A DNA stretch of 64,000 nucleotides from PFJX01 sp964393825 (lineage in GTDB: Bacteria; Pseudomonadota; Gammaproteobacteria; Burkholderiales; Thiobacillaceae), in assembly GCA_964393825.1 (NCBI GenBank), contig CAYMUY010000023.1, positions 6,351-70,350 of the forward strand, read 5' to 3'. A program made the position numbers and the translations under genes. Below, piece by piece: positions 1 through 8,537 of this stretch. Positions within the stretch are counted from its first letter, which is position 1. Every line of letters begins with the position of its first letter. Under the pieces are notes generated by a model, which was not told the origin of the DNA, made no database searches, and was given only the letters and a program-made list of their open reading frames with translations.

Positions 1-2
1 CC

Positions 3-689
3 CGATTCGACAATGTCGTGCGTATGGACGGCACGATCGCCGTCGAGCAGACCAACAAGGTACTGCGCAACACCTACATGATGCTGGGCCTGACCATGAT
101 CCCGACGGTGATCGGGGCGTTCTTCGGCATGAGCCTGGATTTCGCCTTCGCCGCGCCCCATCCGTTCATGTTCGCCATCGGCATGATGGCGGTGATGATG
201 GGGCTGTTCTATGGCATCAACGCCAACCGCGACAGCGGCATGGGCGTGGTTCTGCTGCTGCTGCTCACCGGCTTCATGGGCGTAATGCTGGGCCCGATCC
301 TGCAAGTGGCGCTGCATCTGCGTAATGGTGGGGAAATCATCGGCCTGGCGGCGGGTGGTACCGGCGCGATTTTTCTGACCCTGGCCGGCATCGCCACCAC
401 CACCAAGAAGGATTTCAGCTTCCTGGGCAAATTCCTGATGGTGGGCATCGTCCTGCTGATCCTGGCCAGCCTGGCGAACCTCTTCTTCCAGATTCCGGCG
501 CTGGCGCTGACCTTGTCGGCCGTCGCCGTCCTGCTGTTCTCCGGCTTCCTGCTCTATGACGTGAGCCGCGTGGTCAACGGCGGCGAGACCAATTACGTGA
601 TGGCAACCCTGGCCATCTATCTGGACATCTACAACATCTTCGTCAACCTGCTGCAATTGCTGATGGCCTTCATGGGCGAACGCGATTGA
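3..689 (+). CDS. Bax inhibitor-1/YccA family membrane protein (5' partial)
   Basis: The reading frame is open from the window edge, and family members normally have a short hydrophilic N-terminus before the 'NKVLRNTYMMLGLT' segment, so the true start probably lies upstream of the window; the first in-frame internal starts are GTG at 18 and ATG at 24. About seven hydrophobic segments follow one another, ending in the family-typical 'LYLDIYNIFVNLLQLL'-like helix ('AIYLDIYNIFVNLLQLL'). Relatives (YccA/UPF0005) are inner-membrane proteins; E. coli YccA interacts with the FtsH protease, and others are proposed to leak ions. The exact role here is unknown. A strong intrinsic terminator follows 13 bases after the stop. 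Confidence 0.85.
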   Translation, partial: RFDNVVRMDGTIAVEQTNKVLRNTYMMLGLTMIPTVIGAFFGMSLDFAFAAPHPFMFAIGMMAVMMGLFYGINANRDSGMGVVLLLLLTGFMGVMLGPILQVALHLRNGGEIIGLAAGGTGAIFLTLAGIATTTKKDFSFLGKFLMVGIVLLILASLANLFFQIPALALTLSAVAVLLFSGFLLYDVSRVVNGGETNYVMATLAIYLDIYNIFVNLLQLLMAFMGERD

Positions 690-702
690 GCTTGAACGCA
701 AG

Positions 703-730
703 AAAAAAGGCGGCCGCGGCCGCCTTTTTT
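703..730 (+). terminator. Rho-independent terminator after the YccA-family gene
   Basis: A self-complementary GC-rich core (GGCGGCCGCGGCCGCC) is flanked by an A-run on the left and a T-run on the right, so it can end transcription in either direction. It sits directly after the stop codon at 689. Confidence 0.85.
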
Positions 731-845
731 CATTGCATCGGCAGCGTCACCCCAAACAAGTGAACATCGGCACCGAGTTGCAAAGCGTGCCCGATTGGAT
801 TATTCAATCGTGTCTCCCGACCGCTCTCTCCCCGAGTCTTCCTCC

Positions 846-1766
846 ATGCCCCGATACGCCCCCCGTTCGTGTTCAACCTTTCAACTGCGTTGCTTGAGGC
901 ATCTGGCGATTACGTTACTCGCCCTGACCGCCCTCCCCGCCGGCGCGGACACTTACGTCAATCATGCCGGGATGCGTTTCGTCGACATTCCCGCCGGAAA
1001 ATTCCTGATGGGCTCATGCAAACTGCCCGATGACCTCCGTGCGGAAAACAAAAAACGCAGGTTCCTCGGGCTCAAGCCGCATGCCCCGGACTGCAGCAAC
1101 CCCGATGCGAATGCGCTGGACAACGAGATCCCGCAACACACGGTCGATCTGCCGGCGTTCCAGATGGGCGTCACGGAAGTCACGTTGGGTCAGTACAAGA
1201 AATTCATCGCCGCCAGCGGCCGCCTGGGCCTGCTCAACGACAAGTTCATGCAGGCCAATGCACACGGCGACGATGCACCGGTGGTCTGGGTGAACTGGAA
1301 GGATGCCCAGGCTTTCATCAACTGGCTCAACCAGAGCAAGCCGGCCAGCGACAGGGGTAGCTACCGACTGCCGAGCGAGGCCGAATGGGAATACGCCTGC
1401 CGCGCCGGGGGCTATCACGACTATTGCGGCAGCAACGATGCCAAGGCGGTAGCCTGGTATTACGAAAACGGCGGCTGGCACCCGCAACCGGTCGCCCACA
1501 AGCAGCCCAACGCCTTCGGCTTGTACGACATGAGCGGCAACGCGGACGAGTGGGTGCAGGACTGCTACCACAATACTTATGATGGCGCGCCCGGCGACGG
1601 CAGCGCCTGGACCAGTGGCTGTACCAGCCCGGGCCATGTGTTGCGCGGCAACTCCTGGAAACAATACGAAGCCCGCTATACCCGCGCGGCGCACCGGCTC
1701 GAAGGCCGGCCCAACCTCATCAACAGAATGGTCGGCTTCCGGGTGGCCAGGACACTCAAACCCTGA
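846..1766 (+). CDS. Secreted SUMF1/formylglycine-generating-enzyme-like protein
   Basis: The protein (306 aa from ATG 846) begins with a signal peptide (hydrophobic stretch near LAITLLALTALPAGA) and continues into an FGE-sulfatase fold: 'MRFVDIPAGKFLMGS' at the start, 'VTEVTLGQYKKFIAA', 'RLPSEAEWEYACRAG', 'GLYDMSGNADEWVQDC', 'VLRGNSW' and a final 'VGFRVAR'. This fold occurs in formylglycine-generating enzymes, EgtB-like sulfoxide synthases and non-catalytic binding proteins. I do not see the paired active-site cysteines of true FGE, so the reaction is open. The frame can be extended to a TTG at 795, but the ATG places the signal peptide closer to the N-terminus. It is convergent with the next gene. 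Confidence 0.8.
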   Translation: MPRYAPRSCSTFQLRCLRHLAITLLALTALPAGADTYVNHAGMRFVDIPAGKFLMGSCKLPDDLRAENKKRRFLGLKPHAPDCSNPDANALDNEIPQHTVDLPAFQMGVTEVTLGQYKKFIAASGRLGLLNDKFMQANAHGDDAPVVWVNWKDAQAFINWLNQSKPASDRGSYRLPSEAEWEYACRAGGYHDYCGSNDAKAVAWYYENGGWHPQPVAHKQPNAFGLYDMSGNADEWVQDCYHNTYDGAPGDGSAWTSGCTSPGHVLRGNSWKQYEARYTRAAHRLEGRPNLINRMVGFRVARTLKP

Positions 1767-1797
1767 GCCCGCGCGCGAATCCCGGCCTGAGAAACAG

Positions 1798-1822
1798 AAA
1801 AGGCGGGAACCTCCCGCCTTTT
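1798..1822. terminator. Bidirectional terminator between convergent genes
   Basis: AAAAGGCGGG-AACCT-CCCGCCTTTT forms a perfect 10-bp inverted repeat with A-run and T-run flanks, between the FGE-like gene (+) and the repeat protein gene (-). It can serve both. Confidence 0.8.
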
Positions 1823-1842
1823 CCATGACGTGACCCAGCCGG

Positions 1843-2550
1843 CTATTTGTAGACCGGCGGCGGTACGAACATCGGCAGCATCGGAATGCCCTGCGGCATC
1901 ACCTGGGCGCCGTAGGGCGCGCGCAGCATCGCGCCCACCGTCGGGCCGTATGCCTGCGGATTGGCCATGCCGCCCATCCAGGCGCCATACCAGTTGGGAT
2001 TGAGCGGTGTCGTCGCCATGCTCGTCACGCGCGGATCTGTTGGCGCCGTGGCCCAGCGCAGATAGACATTGGGATTCAGGGCATTCGCGGCCAACGCCAG
2101 CAGCTTCGGGTCCAGCGGCGCCATCACCCAGCGCATCAACTTGTTCGGGTCCGCCACCACGGTTTGTGTCGCAGCGAGGAACTGCGGATCCATCATGGCG
2201 GTAGTCCAGGCGGCAATGACCGCCGGGTCAAGGGCCCGGGCGAAATTGCCGTAGGCGCGCGGATCCATCAGGCTGGAGGTGGACTGCATGTAGAGATTCG
2301 GTTCCATCATGGCCTTGGCCGCGTCGAGCAGGAACTGCGGCTCCGACACCACGGACAGCGCCGCCAGGAATTTTTTCGGGTCAGCCAGCATGTCCCCGTT
2401 GCGAGTGAAATCGGCGAGATAAGCGATCCACTCCTGGGTGCCGCTGGGCATGGCGGCTTTTCCCGGAGCGGGGGCGGGGGCATCAGCGGCGAAACAGCCG
2501 ACGCTGGATACCGTCAATGCGACGGCGAGGGATAGGCGGCGTGCTTTCAT
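1843..2550 (-). CDS. Secreted protein built from 12-13-residue DP/NP repeats, function unknown
   Basis: 235 aa with a signal peptide ending near 'GCFAADA' (the Cys could instead act as a lipobox). After a short Ala/Pro linker, the middle of the protein is about a dozen tandem units of 12-13 residues, each starting with D/E/N-Pro, then an aromatic or aliphatic residue, and ending in a Met/Leu-rich segment (for example 'DPQFLAATQTVVA', 'NPNVYLRWATAPT', 'NPNWYGAWMGGMA'). The C-terminus is Pro/Met-rich ('MPQGIPMLPMFVPPP'). AGGAG lies 7 bases before the ATG. I do not recognise a named domain. The regular period suggests a short-helix solenoid or a surface-binding protein. It is followed on the same strand by hoxW-hoxH, about 80 bases away, though it lies downstream of them. 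Confidence 0.75.
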   Translation of the reverse strand: MKARRLSLAVALTVSSVGCFAADAPAPAPGKAAMPSGTQEWIAYLADFTRNGDMLADPKKFLAALSVVSEPQFLLDAAKAMMEPNLYMQSTSSLMDPRAYGNFARALDPAVIAAWTTAMMDPQFLAATQTVVADPNKLMRWVMAPLDPKLLALAANALNPNVYLRWATAPTDPRVTSMATTPLNPNWYGAWMGGMANPQAYGPTVGAMLRAPYGAQVMPQGIPMLPMFVPPPVYK

Positions 2551-2631
2551 CCTGGTCTCCTGTTGTACAAATAATTCAATATTAACAATTGCTTATGCAC
2601 CTGTAGCGCATAGGCTGATTGTGCCGGGATT

Positions 2632-3093
2632 TCACGAGCAGGTGTCGGAAATACGTTGCCTGATGAAGTCCAGCGCCGCTTGCAGATTGGCGCTGGCCGT
2701 CGCGCTCAGCCCTTCGCCCAGTTCGAATGACCGGCCCTGGATCGCCAGCACGAAAGCCGGCGGTGGTTCGCCGAACAATTTTTCGTAGGCATGCAACACG
2801 GCGCCGGGCGAAAGCTCATGGCTGCTGTAGCTGGCATCCTCGACCGCGGCGACGGGCGTGAAGGAAAAGGCCGCCGACATGTCGATGCCAGCATCGACGA
2901 ACACCACTTCCCGCCGCCCCTGAAGATCCAGTGCGTATTCCACCTGGAGCTGGAAATCGGTGAGCAACGCCACACCCGGTGGCGTGTCCGCTTCAAGGCA
3001 CTCGATCAACAGCGGCCCGAGCGCGTCGTCGCCGCGACTGGGGTTGCCGATGCCGATGATCAGTAGCGGCGGCACCGCGCCGGCTGTGTTCAC
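2632..3093 (-). CDS. hoxW: [NiFe]-hydrogenase maturation endopeptidase (HoxW-like)
   Basis: The protein has the hallmark start of HycI/HyaD/HoxW proteases, 'LLIIGIGNPSRGDDALGP', where the Glu/Asp-type residues bind nickel, plus 'VFVDAGID' and a His in 'YSSHELSP'. These enzymes cut the C-terminal tail of the large subunit after NiFe insertion. The gene follows hoxH with a slight separation or overlap: GTG at 3093 (11 bases after the hoxH stop, with an AGGG upstream) gives 153 aa; an ATG at 3141 inside hoxH would add 16 residues without family similarity. Adjacent hoxH, whose C-terminal extension would be its substrate, supports the assignment. Confidence 0.85.
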   Translation of the reverse strand: MNTAGAVPPLLIIGIGNPSRGDDALGPLLIECLEADTPPGVALLTDFQLQVEYALDLQGRREVVFVDAGIDMSAAFSFTPVAAVEDASYSSHELSPGAVLHAYEKLFGEPPPAFVLAIQGRSFELGEGLSATASANLQAALDFIRQRISDTCS

Positions 3094-3103
3094 CCGACCA
3101 GCC

Positions 3104-4591
3104 CTACAACACCGGCGAGTCGCCGGCGCTACAGGTTCCACGCGTCAGACGGTCGATCTCCCGCCCTTCCGCGTCCAGCAATTCCACTTGTAGCGGCATC
3201 TTGCCCAGCGCATGGGTGGCACAGGAGAGGCAGGGATCGAAGGCGCGGACGGCGACTTCGATGTGATTGAGCAGGCCCTCGGTCAACTTGCGGCCATCGA
3301 GGTACTGGCGCGCAACCTGGCGCACTGCCTCGTTCATGGCCTGGTTGTTGTGGGTGGTGGAGACGATCAGGTTGGCGCGGATCACCTGATCATTCTCGTC
3401 GACCCGGTAATGATGAATCAGGGTGCCGCGCGGCGCCTCGATCATGCCGACGCCACGCTCCTGGCGCTCGCCCTTGACCACCAGGTCGTCGCCTTGCAGG
3501 TCGGCATCATGCAGCAGTTCCTTGATCGCCTCGGCTGCGTGCAGCATCTCGATCATGCGCGCCCAGTGATAGGCCAGGGTGGCGCCGGTGGCGCTGCCGC
3601 CGTCGAAGGCCAGGAATGCCTGGCGCTCGCGCTCGGCCAGCGGCGTGGGAATGAAGTCGCACTGGGTCACGCGGGTGAGCGGACCGACCCGATACCAGCC
3701 CTGTTCCGGCCCAAGCGCGCGCAGGAAGGGAAACTTCATGTACGACCAGGGCTTCACCTCTTCCAGGATGTGCTCCCAGTAGTGGTTGTAATCGACGTGG
3801 TCGAACAGTGTCTTGCCGTCCATGTCACGGGCACGCAAGCCGCCGTGGTAGAGGTCCATCGCCCCGTCGGCGCGGACCAGCCCCAGTGTGTGCGCCCGGA
3901 AGCGGCCGAAGGCGTTGTATTCCGTCAGGTTTTGTTCGAACAGGTTGCGCGCGATATGCACCGCGTCGCGACTCCAGCCGATGATCTGATAGATGTCTTT
4001 CAACAGTTCATCGCGCTCGACAAGGCTCAGGTTCTTGTTCACCCCGCCCGGTACCGAGCCGGTGCCATGCACCCGCTTGCCGGCCGTGTGGCGAATCACC
4101 TCCTGTCCATATTTGCGCAGCATGACACCCTGGCGCGCCACCTCGGGATAGGCGGCGGCGATACCGACGATATTGCGCTGGGCCACATCGGAGCCGAAGC
4201 CGAACAACAGGTCCGGTGAAGAAAGATGGAAGAAATGCAGCGCGTGCGATTGCAGGATCTGGCCGTAGTGCATCAGGCGGCGCAGCTTGTCGGCGGTGGG
4301 CGTGAGCTTGTGGGCGCCGACGATCTGGTCGAGCGCCTTGGAGGCAGCCAGATGGTGGGACACCGGGCAGATGCCGCACAGGCGTTGCACCATCACCGGC
4401 ACTTCCCAATAGGGCCGGCCCTGGATGAATTTCTCGAACCCACGGAATTCGACGATGTGCAGGCGGACCTGCTGGACATGGTCGTCCTCATCCAGCAACA
4501 AGGTGACCTTGCCGTGACCTTCCACACGCGATATCGGTTCGATGGCGACGCGGCGCAGATTTTCCGGATGGGCGGCGGTTTCCAGGTTCAT
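3104..4591 (-). CDS. hoxH: NAD-reducing (group 3d-type) [NiFe]-hydrogenase large subunit HoxH
   Basis: 495 aa. The four nickel ligands are present: N-terminal 'RLCGIC' (C72, C75) and C-terminal 'DPCLSCATH' (C454, C457), followed by a 35-residue extension that the HoxW-like protease would remove after H460. 'RVEGHGKV', 'VEFRGFEKFIQG', 'VPGGVN' and 'EAPRGTLIHHYR' match HoxH of Cupriavidus-type soluble hydrogenases more than uptake hydrogenases. AAGGAG lies upstream of ATG 4591. Unusually, the other subunits (HoxF, HoxU, HoxY) are not next to it: the upstream neighbour is divergent lepA and the downstream neighbour is hoxW. The protein looks complete, so partners must be encoded elsewhere or this copy acts differently. 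Confidence 0.9.
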   Translation of the reverse strand: MNLETAAHPENLRRVAIEPISRVEGHGKVTLLLDEDDHVQQVRLHIVEFRGFEKFIQGRPYWEVPVMVQRLCGICPVSHHLAASKALDQIVGAHKLTPTADKLRRLMHYGQILQSHALHFFHLSSPDLLFGFGSDVAQRNIVGIAAAYPEVARQGVMLRKYGQEVIRHTAGKRVHGTGSVPGGVNKNLSLVERDELLKDIYQIIGWSRDAVHIARNLFEQNLTEYNAFGRFRAHTLGLVRADGAMDLYHGGLRARDMDGKTLFDHVDYNHYWEHILEEVKPWSYMKFPFLRALGPEQGWYRVGPLTRVTQCDFIPTPLAERERQAFLAFDGGSATGATLAYHWARMIEMLHAAEAIKELLHDADLQGDDLVVKGERQERGVGMIEAPRGTLIHHYRVDENDQVIRANLIVSTTHNNQAMNEAVRQVARQYLDGRKLTEGLLNHIEVAVRAFDPCLSCATHALGKMPLQVELLDAEGREIDRLTRGTCSAGDSPVL

Positions 4592-4706
4592 GGCGAACTC
4601 CTTGTTCCAAGCGAAGCCTAGACTGCATCAAATTGCGGGCATGCGCCACCCTGGAAGCGATAAGCCCCTGTCCTTTCAGGTAAAATCCGCGGCCACTCTT
4701 TCTCGG

Positions 4707-4735
4707 GAGGCACCTTGCGTGCCTCGTATTTTTTT
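4707..4735 (+). promoter_or_regulatory. Attenuator-like hairpin in the lepA leader
   Basis: GAGGCAC (4707-4713) and GTGCCTC (4719-4725) form a perfect 7-bp stem with loop CTTGC, followed by seven T (4729-4735) that run straight into the lepA ATG. This is the form of an intrinsic terminator, placed where it would control entry into the operon. The stem also contains the only good Shine-Dalgarno-like bases (GGGAGG, 4705-4710). No + strand gene lies upstream that would need ending. Confidence 0.55.
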
Positions 4736-6529
4736 ATGCGCAACATCCGCAACTTTTCCATCATCGCCCACATCGACCACGGCAAGTCGACGCTTGCCGA
4801 CCGCATCATCCATTCCTGCGGCGGCCTCGCCGACCGCGAGATGGAAGCGCAGGTGCTCGATTCGATGGATCTGGAGCGGGAGCGCGGCATCACCATCAAG
4901 GCGCAGACCGCCGCCCTGCTCTACACAGCTAAGGATGGCCAGGAATACCAGCTCAACCTGATCGACACCCCCGGCCACGTCGACTTCTCCTATGAAGTCT
5001 CCCGCTCGCTCTCCGCCTGCGAGGGCGCGCTGCTGGTGGTGGACGCCTCCCAGGGGGTCGAGGCGCAGACCGTGGCGAACTGCTACACCGCCGTGGAACT
5101 GGGCGTCGAAGTGTTCCCGGTGCTGAACAAGATCGACCTGCCTTCCGCCGACCCCGAGCGGGTCATCCAGGAAATCGAGGACATCGTCGGCATTCCCGCC
5201 GACCACGCGGTGCATTGCTCGGCCAAGAGCGGCCTCGGCGTCATCGACGTCCTGGAAGCCGTCGTCAAGTACATCCCCGCCCCCGCCGGTGACGAGGAGG
5301 CGCCGCTGAAGGCGCTGATCATCGACTCCTGGTTCGACAACTACGTCGGCGTCGTGATGCTGGTGCGGGTGGTCGACGGTGTGGTGAAGCAGAAGGACAA
5401 GATCCGCCTGATGGCCGGCGACTTCGATTACCAGGTGGAAAACCTCGGTGTATTCACGCCGAAGTCGCTGGCCCGGCCCGAACTGCGCGCCGGCCAGGTC
5501 GGCTTCATCATCGCCGGCATCAAGGACCTGAAGCACGCCAAGGTGGGCGACACCATCACCCTGGCCAACCGCCCGGCCGCGGCGGCCCTGCCCGGCTTCA
5601 AGGAAATCCAGCCACAGGTGTTCGCCGGCCTCTACCCGGTGGAGTCGCACGAATACGACAGCCTGCGCGACGCCCTGACCAAACTGCAACTCAACGACGC
5701 CGCCCTGCGTTTCGAGCCGGAAACCTCGCAGGCGCTGGGCTTCGGCTTTCGCTGCGGCTTTCTCGGCCTGCTCCACATGGACGTGGTGCAGGAGCGCCTG
5801 GAACGGGAATATGACCAGAGCCTGATCACCACCGCGCCTTCGGTGGAATACCAGGTGATCATGAAGGACGGCAGCCAGATCGAGGTGGAAAACCCCTCGC
5901 GCCTGCCTGACCTGTCCAAGATCGAGGAGATCCGCGAGCCCATCATCACCGCCACCATCCTGGTGCCCGAGGAGTTTCTCGGCAATGTCATGACCCTGTG
6001 CAACCAGAAGCGCGGCGCCCAGGTGGACATGAAATACCTCGGCCGCCAGGTGATGATCAAGTACGACATCCCGCTCAACGAAGTGGTGCTGGACTTCTTC
6101 GACAGACTCAAATCCACCTCGCGCGGCTATGCTTCGCTGGACTACGAGTTCAAGGAGTTCCGCGCTGACGACCTGATCAAGCTGGACGTGCTGGTCAACG
6201 GCGAGAAGGTCGATGCCCTGGCGCTGATCGTTCACCGCGGCACCTCGCAATACCGTGGCCGTGAACTGGTCGCCAAAATGCGTGAACTGATCCCGCGCCA
6301 GATGTTCGACGTGGCGGTGCAGGCCGCCATCGGTGCCCACATCATCGCCCGCGAGACCGTCAAGGCCTTGCGCAAGAACGTGCTGGCCAAGTGCTACGGC
6401 GGCGACATCACCCGCAAGAAGAAACTTCTTGAGAAGCAGAAGGAAGGCAAGAAGCGGATGAAGCAGGTGGGCAACGTCGAAATTCCGCAGGAAGCCTTCC
6501 TGGCCATCCTGCAAGTTGGAGATAAATAA
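4736..6529 (+). CDS. lepA: Elongation factor 4 (LepA), ribosome back-translocating GTPase
   Basis: 597 aa from ATG 4736, the length usual for LepA. GTPase motifs: G1 'AHIDHGKST' (residues 11-19), switch II 'DTPGH', G4 'NKID'. LepA-specific features include 'RGITIKAQTA', 'SFRCGFLGLLHMD'-type domain IV ('GFRCGFLGLLHMDVVQERL') and a Lys-rich C-terminal tail ending 'ILQVGDK'. A TTG at 4715 would add seven residues and has GGGAGG four bases upstream, but homologues start at the 'MRNIRNFSIIAHIDHG' block. It is the first gene of a translation/membrane-protein operon; lepB starts on the next base after its stop. Confidence 0.95.
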   Translation: MRNIRNFSIIAHIDHGKSTLADRIIHSCGGLADREMEAQVLDSMDLERERGITIKAQTAALLYTAKDGQEYQLNLIDTPGHVDFSYEVSRSLSACEGALLVVDASQGVEAQTVANCYTAVELGVEVFPVLNKIDLPSADPERVIQEIEDIVGIPADHAVHCSAKSGLGVIDVLEAVVKYIPAPAGDEEAPLKALIIDSWFDNYVGVVMLVRVVDGVVKQKDKIRLMAGDFDYQVENLGVFTPKSLARPELRAGQVGFIIAGIKDLKHAKVGDTITLANRPAAAALPGFKEIQPQVFAGLYPVESHEYDSLRDALTKLQLNDAALRFEPETSQALGFGFRCGFLGLLHMDVVQERLEREYDQSLITTAPSVEYQVIMKDGSQIEVENPSRLPDLSKIEEIREPIITATILVPEEFLGNVMTLCNQKRGAQVDMKYLGRQVMIKYDIPLNEVVLDFFDRLKSTSRGYASLDYEFKEFRADDLIKLDVLVNGEKVDALALIVHRGTSQYRGRELVAKMRELIPRQMFDVAVQAAIGAHIIARETVKALRKNVLAKCYGGDITRKKKLLEKQKEGKKRMKQVGNVEIPQEAFLAILQVGDK

Positions 6530-7366
6530 GTGAACTTCGCCCTGATTCTGTTTCTCGCCACGGTCATCACCGGCACCATCTGGCTGCTCGACCACCTGTT
6601 CCTGGCCAAGCACCGCGCGGACAAGGCCAAGCTGCCCATCCTGGTCGATTACTCGAAGAGCTTCTTCCCGGTCATTCTGGTCGTGTTCCTGCTGCGTTCA
6701 TTCCTGGTGGAGCCGTTCAAGATTCCATCCGGCTCGATGCTGCCGACCCTGTTGATTGGCGATTTCATCCTGGTGAACAAGTTCGAATACGGCATCCGTC
6801 TGCCGGTACTGAACAAGAAGGTGGTGCAACTGGGCGACCCGAAGGCGGGCGACGTGATGGTGTTCCGCTATCCCAGCGATCCCTCTCTGGATTACATCAA
6901 ACGCGTGGTGGGCGTGCCCGGCGACGTGGTCGAATACCGGGGCAAGCATCTGATCATCAACGGCAAACCGACTGAAATGAAGCAGAACGGCAAATACGAA
7001 TACACCGCCAGCGGCTTCAACATCGTGCAGGGGGACACCTGGCGCGAGAAGCTGGGCGAACACGAGCATATCGCGATGACCCAGCCGGACATGCCGCCGG
7101 TGGTGGTGCACCAGGTTGAGGGTGGGTTCCCCTTCCGCGACAACTGCAGCTACAACGACAACGGCTTCAAGTGCGTGGTGCCGGCGGGCCACTACTTCAT
7201 GATGGGCGACAACCGCGACGCCTCCAACGACTCCCGCTACTGGGGATTCGTACCGGATGCGAACATCGTCGGCCGCGCCTTCTTCATCTGGTGGAACCTG
7301 GACGACTTCCTGAATTCCCTGAAAACCTTCTCGAAACCCGAACGCATCGGCTCCAGTATCAAGTGA
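6530..7366 (+). CDS. lepB: Signal peptidase I
   Basis: 278 aa, GTG start immediately after the lepA stop. Two N-terminal membrane segments are followed by the periplasmic catalytic domain: 'IPSGSMLPTL' with nucleophile S69, 'DYIKRVVGVPGD' with general base K124, and box E 'GDNRDASNDSRYWGFVP'. It cleaves signal peptides of exported proteins at the outer face of the inner membrane. Two Cys in the insert ('DNCSYNDNGFKCVV') fit the periplasmic disulfide found in E. coli LepB. lepA-lepB coupling is standard in this lineage. Confidence 0.95.
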   Translation: MNFALILFLATVITGTIWLLDHLFLAKHRADKAKLPILVDYSKSFFPVILVVFLLRSFLVEPFKIPSGSMLPTLLIGDFILVNKFEYGIRLPVLNKKVVQLGDPKAGDVMVFRYPSDPSLDYIKRVVGVPGDVVEYRGKHLIINGKPTEMKQNGKYEYTASGFNIVQGDTWREKLGEHEHIAMTQPDMPPVVVHQVEGGFPFRDNCSYNDNGFKCVVPAGHYFMMGDNRDASNDSRYWGFVPDANIVGRAFFIWWNLDDFLNSLKTFSKPERIGSSIK

Positions 7367-7373
7367 GACCAGC

Positions 7374-7742
7374 ATGAACAAGCAAACCGGCGTCACTCTC
7401 GGCGGCATGATCATCTTCCTGTTGCTGATGGGCCTGGCGGCCTATTCGGCAACCCGTGTCATCCCCGCCTACATGGATTACTGGCTGGTCCAGCGCACAC
7501 TGAATCAACTGGTGAATCAGGACAATGTGTCGAACAGCAATGACGAGCACATCCGTGAGCAGTTTGCCAAGCACCTGAGTCTCAACAACATCACCCTCGT
7601 GAAGCGCTCCGACCTGCTCATCGAGCGCATTCCCAGCGGCGTGCACTTGAGCGCGACGTTCTCGACCAAGCGGCCCTACATGGGCCCGGTCAATCTGTGC
7701 CTGGATTTCCAGGCCGAGGCCAGTTCCGGCAGCGGAAACTGA
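7374..7742 (+). CDS. DUF4845 small membrane-anchored protein
   Basis: 122 aa with one N-terminal membrane helix preceded by 'MNKQTGVTLGGMIIFLLLM'; the rest is predicted periplasmic. This prepilin-like start and the position between lepB and rnc are typical of DUF4845 proteins in Betaproteobacteria. The function is not established. It starts seven bases after the lepB stop, so it is very likely co-transcribed. Confidence 0.8.
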   Translation: MNKQTGVTLGGMIIFLLLMGLAAYSATRVIPAYMDYWLVQRTLNQLVNQDNVSNSNDEHIREQFAKHLSLNNITLVKRSDLLIERIPSGVHLSATFSTKRPYMGPVNLCLDFQAEASSGSGN

Positions 7743-7781
7743 CCACCGCGCCGGAAATCCCTTCTCGCACGCCGCCACGTG

Positions 7782-8537
7782 ATGCCCACACACCACGCCT
7801 CCCTGGAACAGTGTCTCGGCCATACCTGGCGCGATCGCCCGCTGCTGGCGCAGGCGCTGACACACCGCAGTCACGGCGCCACCAACAACGAGCGTCTGGA
7901 ATATCTCGGTGACGGCGTCCTCAACTGCGTGGTGGGCATGATGTTGTACCAGCGTTTCCCGGAACTGCCAGAGGGACGCCTGTCGCGATTGCGCGCCAAC
8001 CTGGTCAATCAGGACTCCCTGCACGAGATCGCACGCGAACTTGATCTGGGAAGCCATCTCCGCCTGGGCGAGGGCGAACTCAAGAGTGGCGGCGCCAGCC
8101 GGCCCTCCATTCTCGCCGATGCGCTGGAATCCCTGTTTGGCGCCGCCTTCCTGGACGGCGGCTTCGAAACCGCCCGCGCGATGATCGAGCGCCTGTTCAA
8201 CGAGCGCATCAACGCGATCAATCCCACGGTACAGGGCAAGGATGCCAAGACTCGTCTGCAGGAATGGCTGCAGTCGCGGCATCACGGCCTGCCCTGCTAC
8301 ACCCTTGTGGATACCAGCGGCCAGGCGCACGCCCAGACCTTCCATGTGGAATGTCGCATCGCCGCGCTGGACATCACCACCCTGGGTCAGGGATGCAACC
8401 GCAAGACAGCGGAACAGGTGGCGGCCAAGGCGGCACTGTCTCGGGTGGAAGGCCAAGGCCTCAAGCGCAAGGGACAGGACAAGCCCGCCGCGCCCGGGAA
8501 AGCAACCGCAGCGCAATCGAAACCAGGGGCCTCATGA
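7782..8537 (+). CDS. rnc: Ribonuclease III
   Basis: 251 aa from ATG 7782 (a GTG lies one codon earlier). The catalytic signature 'NERLEYLGDG' (residues 36-45) and 'ADALESLFGA' supply the acidic metal ligands; a double-stranded RNA-binding domain follows ('DAKTRLQEWLQSR' to 'GQGCNRKTAEQVAAKAAL'). A Lys/Ala/Pro-rich tail of about 25 residues ends the protein. It processes rRNA precursors and structured mRNAs. Its stop overlaps the era start by four bases (ATGA), the usual rnc-era coupling. Confidence 0.95.
   Translation: MPTHHASLEQCLGHTWRDRPLLAQALTHRSHGATNNERLEYLGDGVLNCVVGMMLYQRFPELPEGRLSRLRANLVNQDSLHEIARELDLGSHLRLGEGELKSGGASRPSILADALESLFGAAFLDGGFETARAMIERLFNERINAINPTVQGKDAKTRLQEWLQSRHHGLPCYTLVDTSGQAHAQTFHVECRIAALDITTLGQGCNRKTAEQVAAKAALSRVEGQGLKRKGQDKPAAPGKATAAQSKPGAS

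Noticed and set aside
4676..6613. Long open frame of 645 codons on the minus strand opposite lepA.
   Set aside because: It has no domain similarity and His/Gln/Val-rich composition typical of antisense frames in GC-rich genes; lepA is certain.
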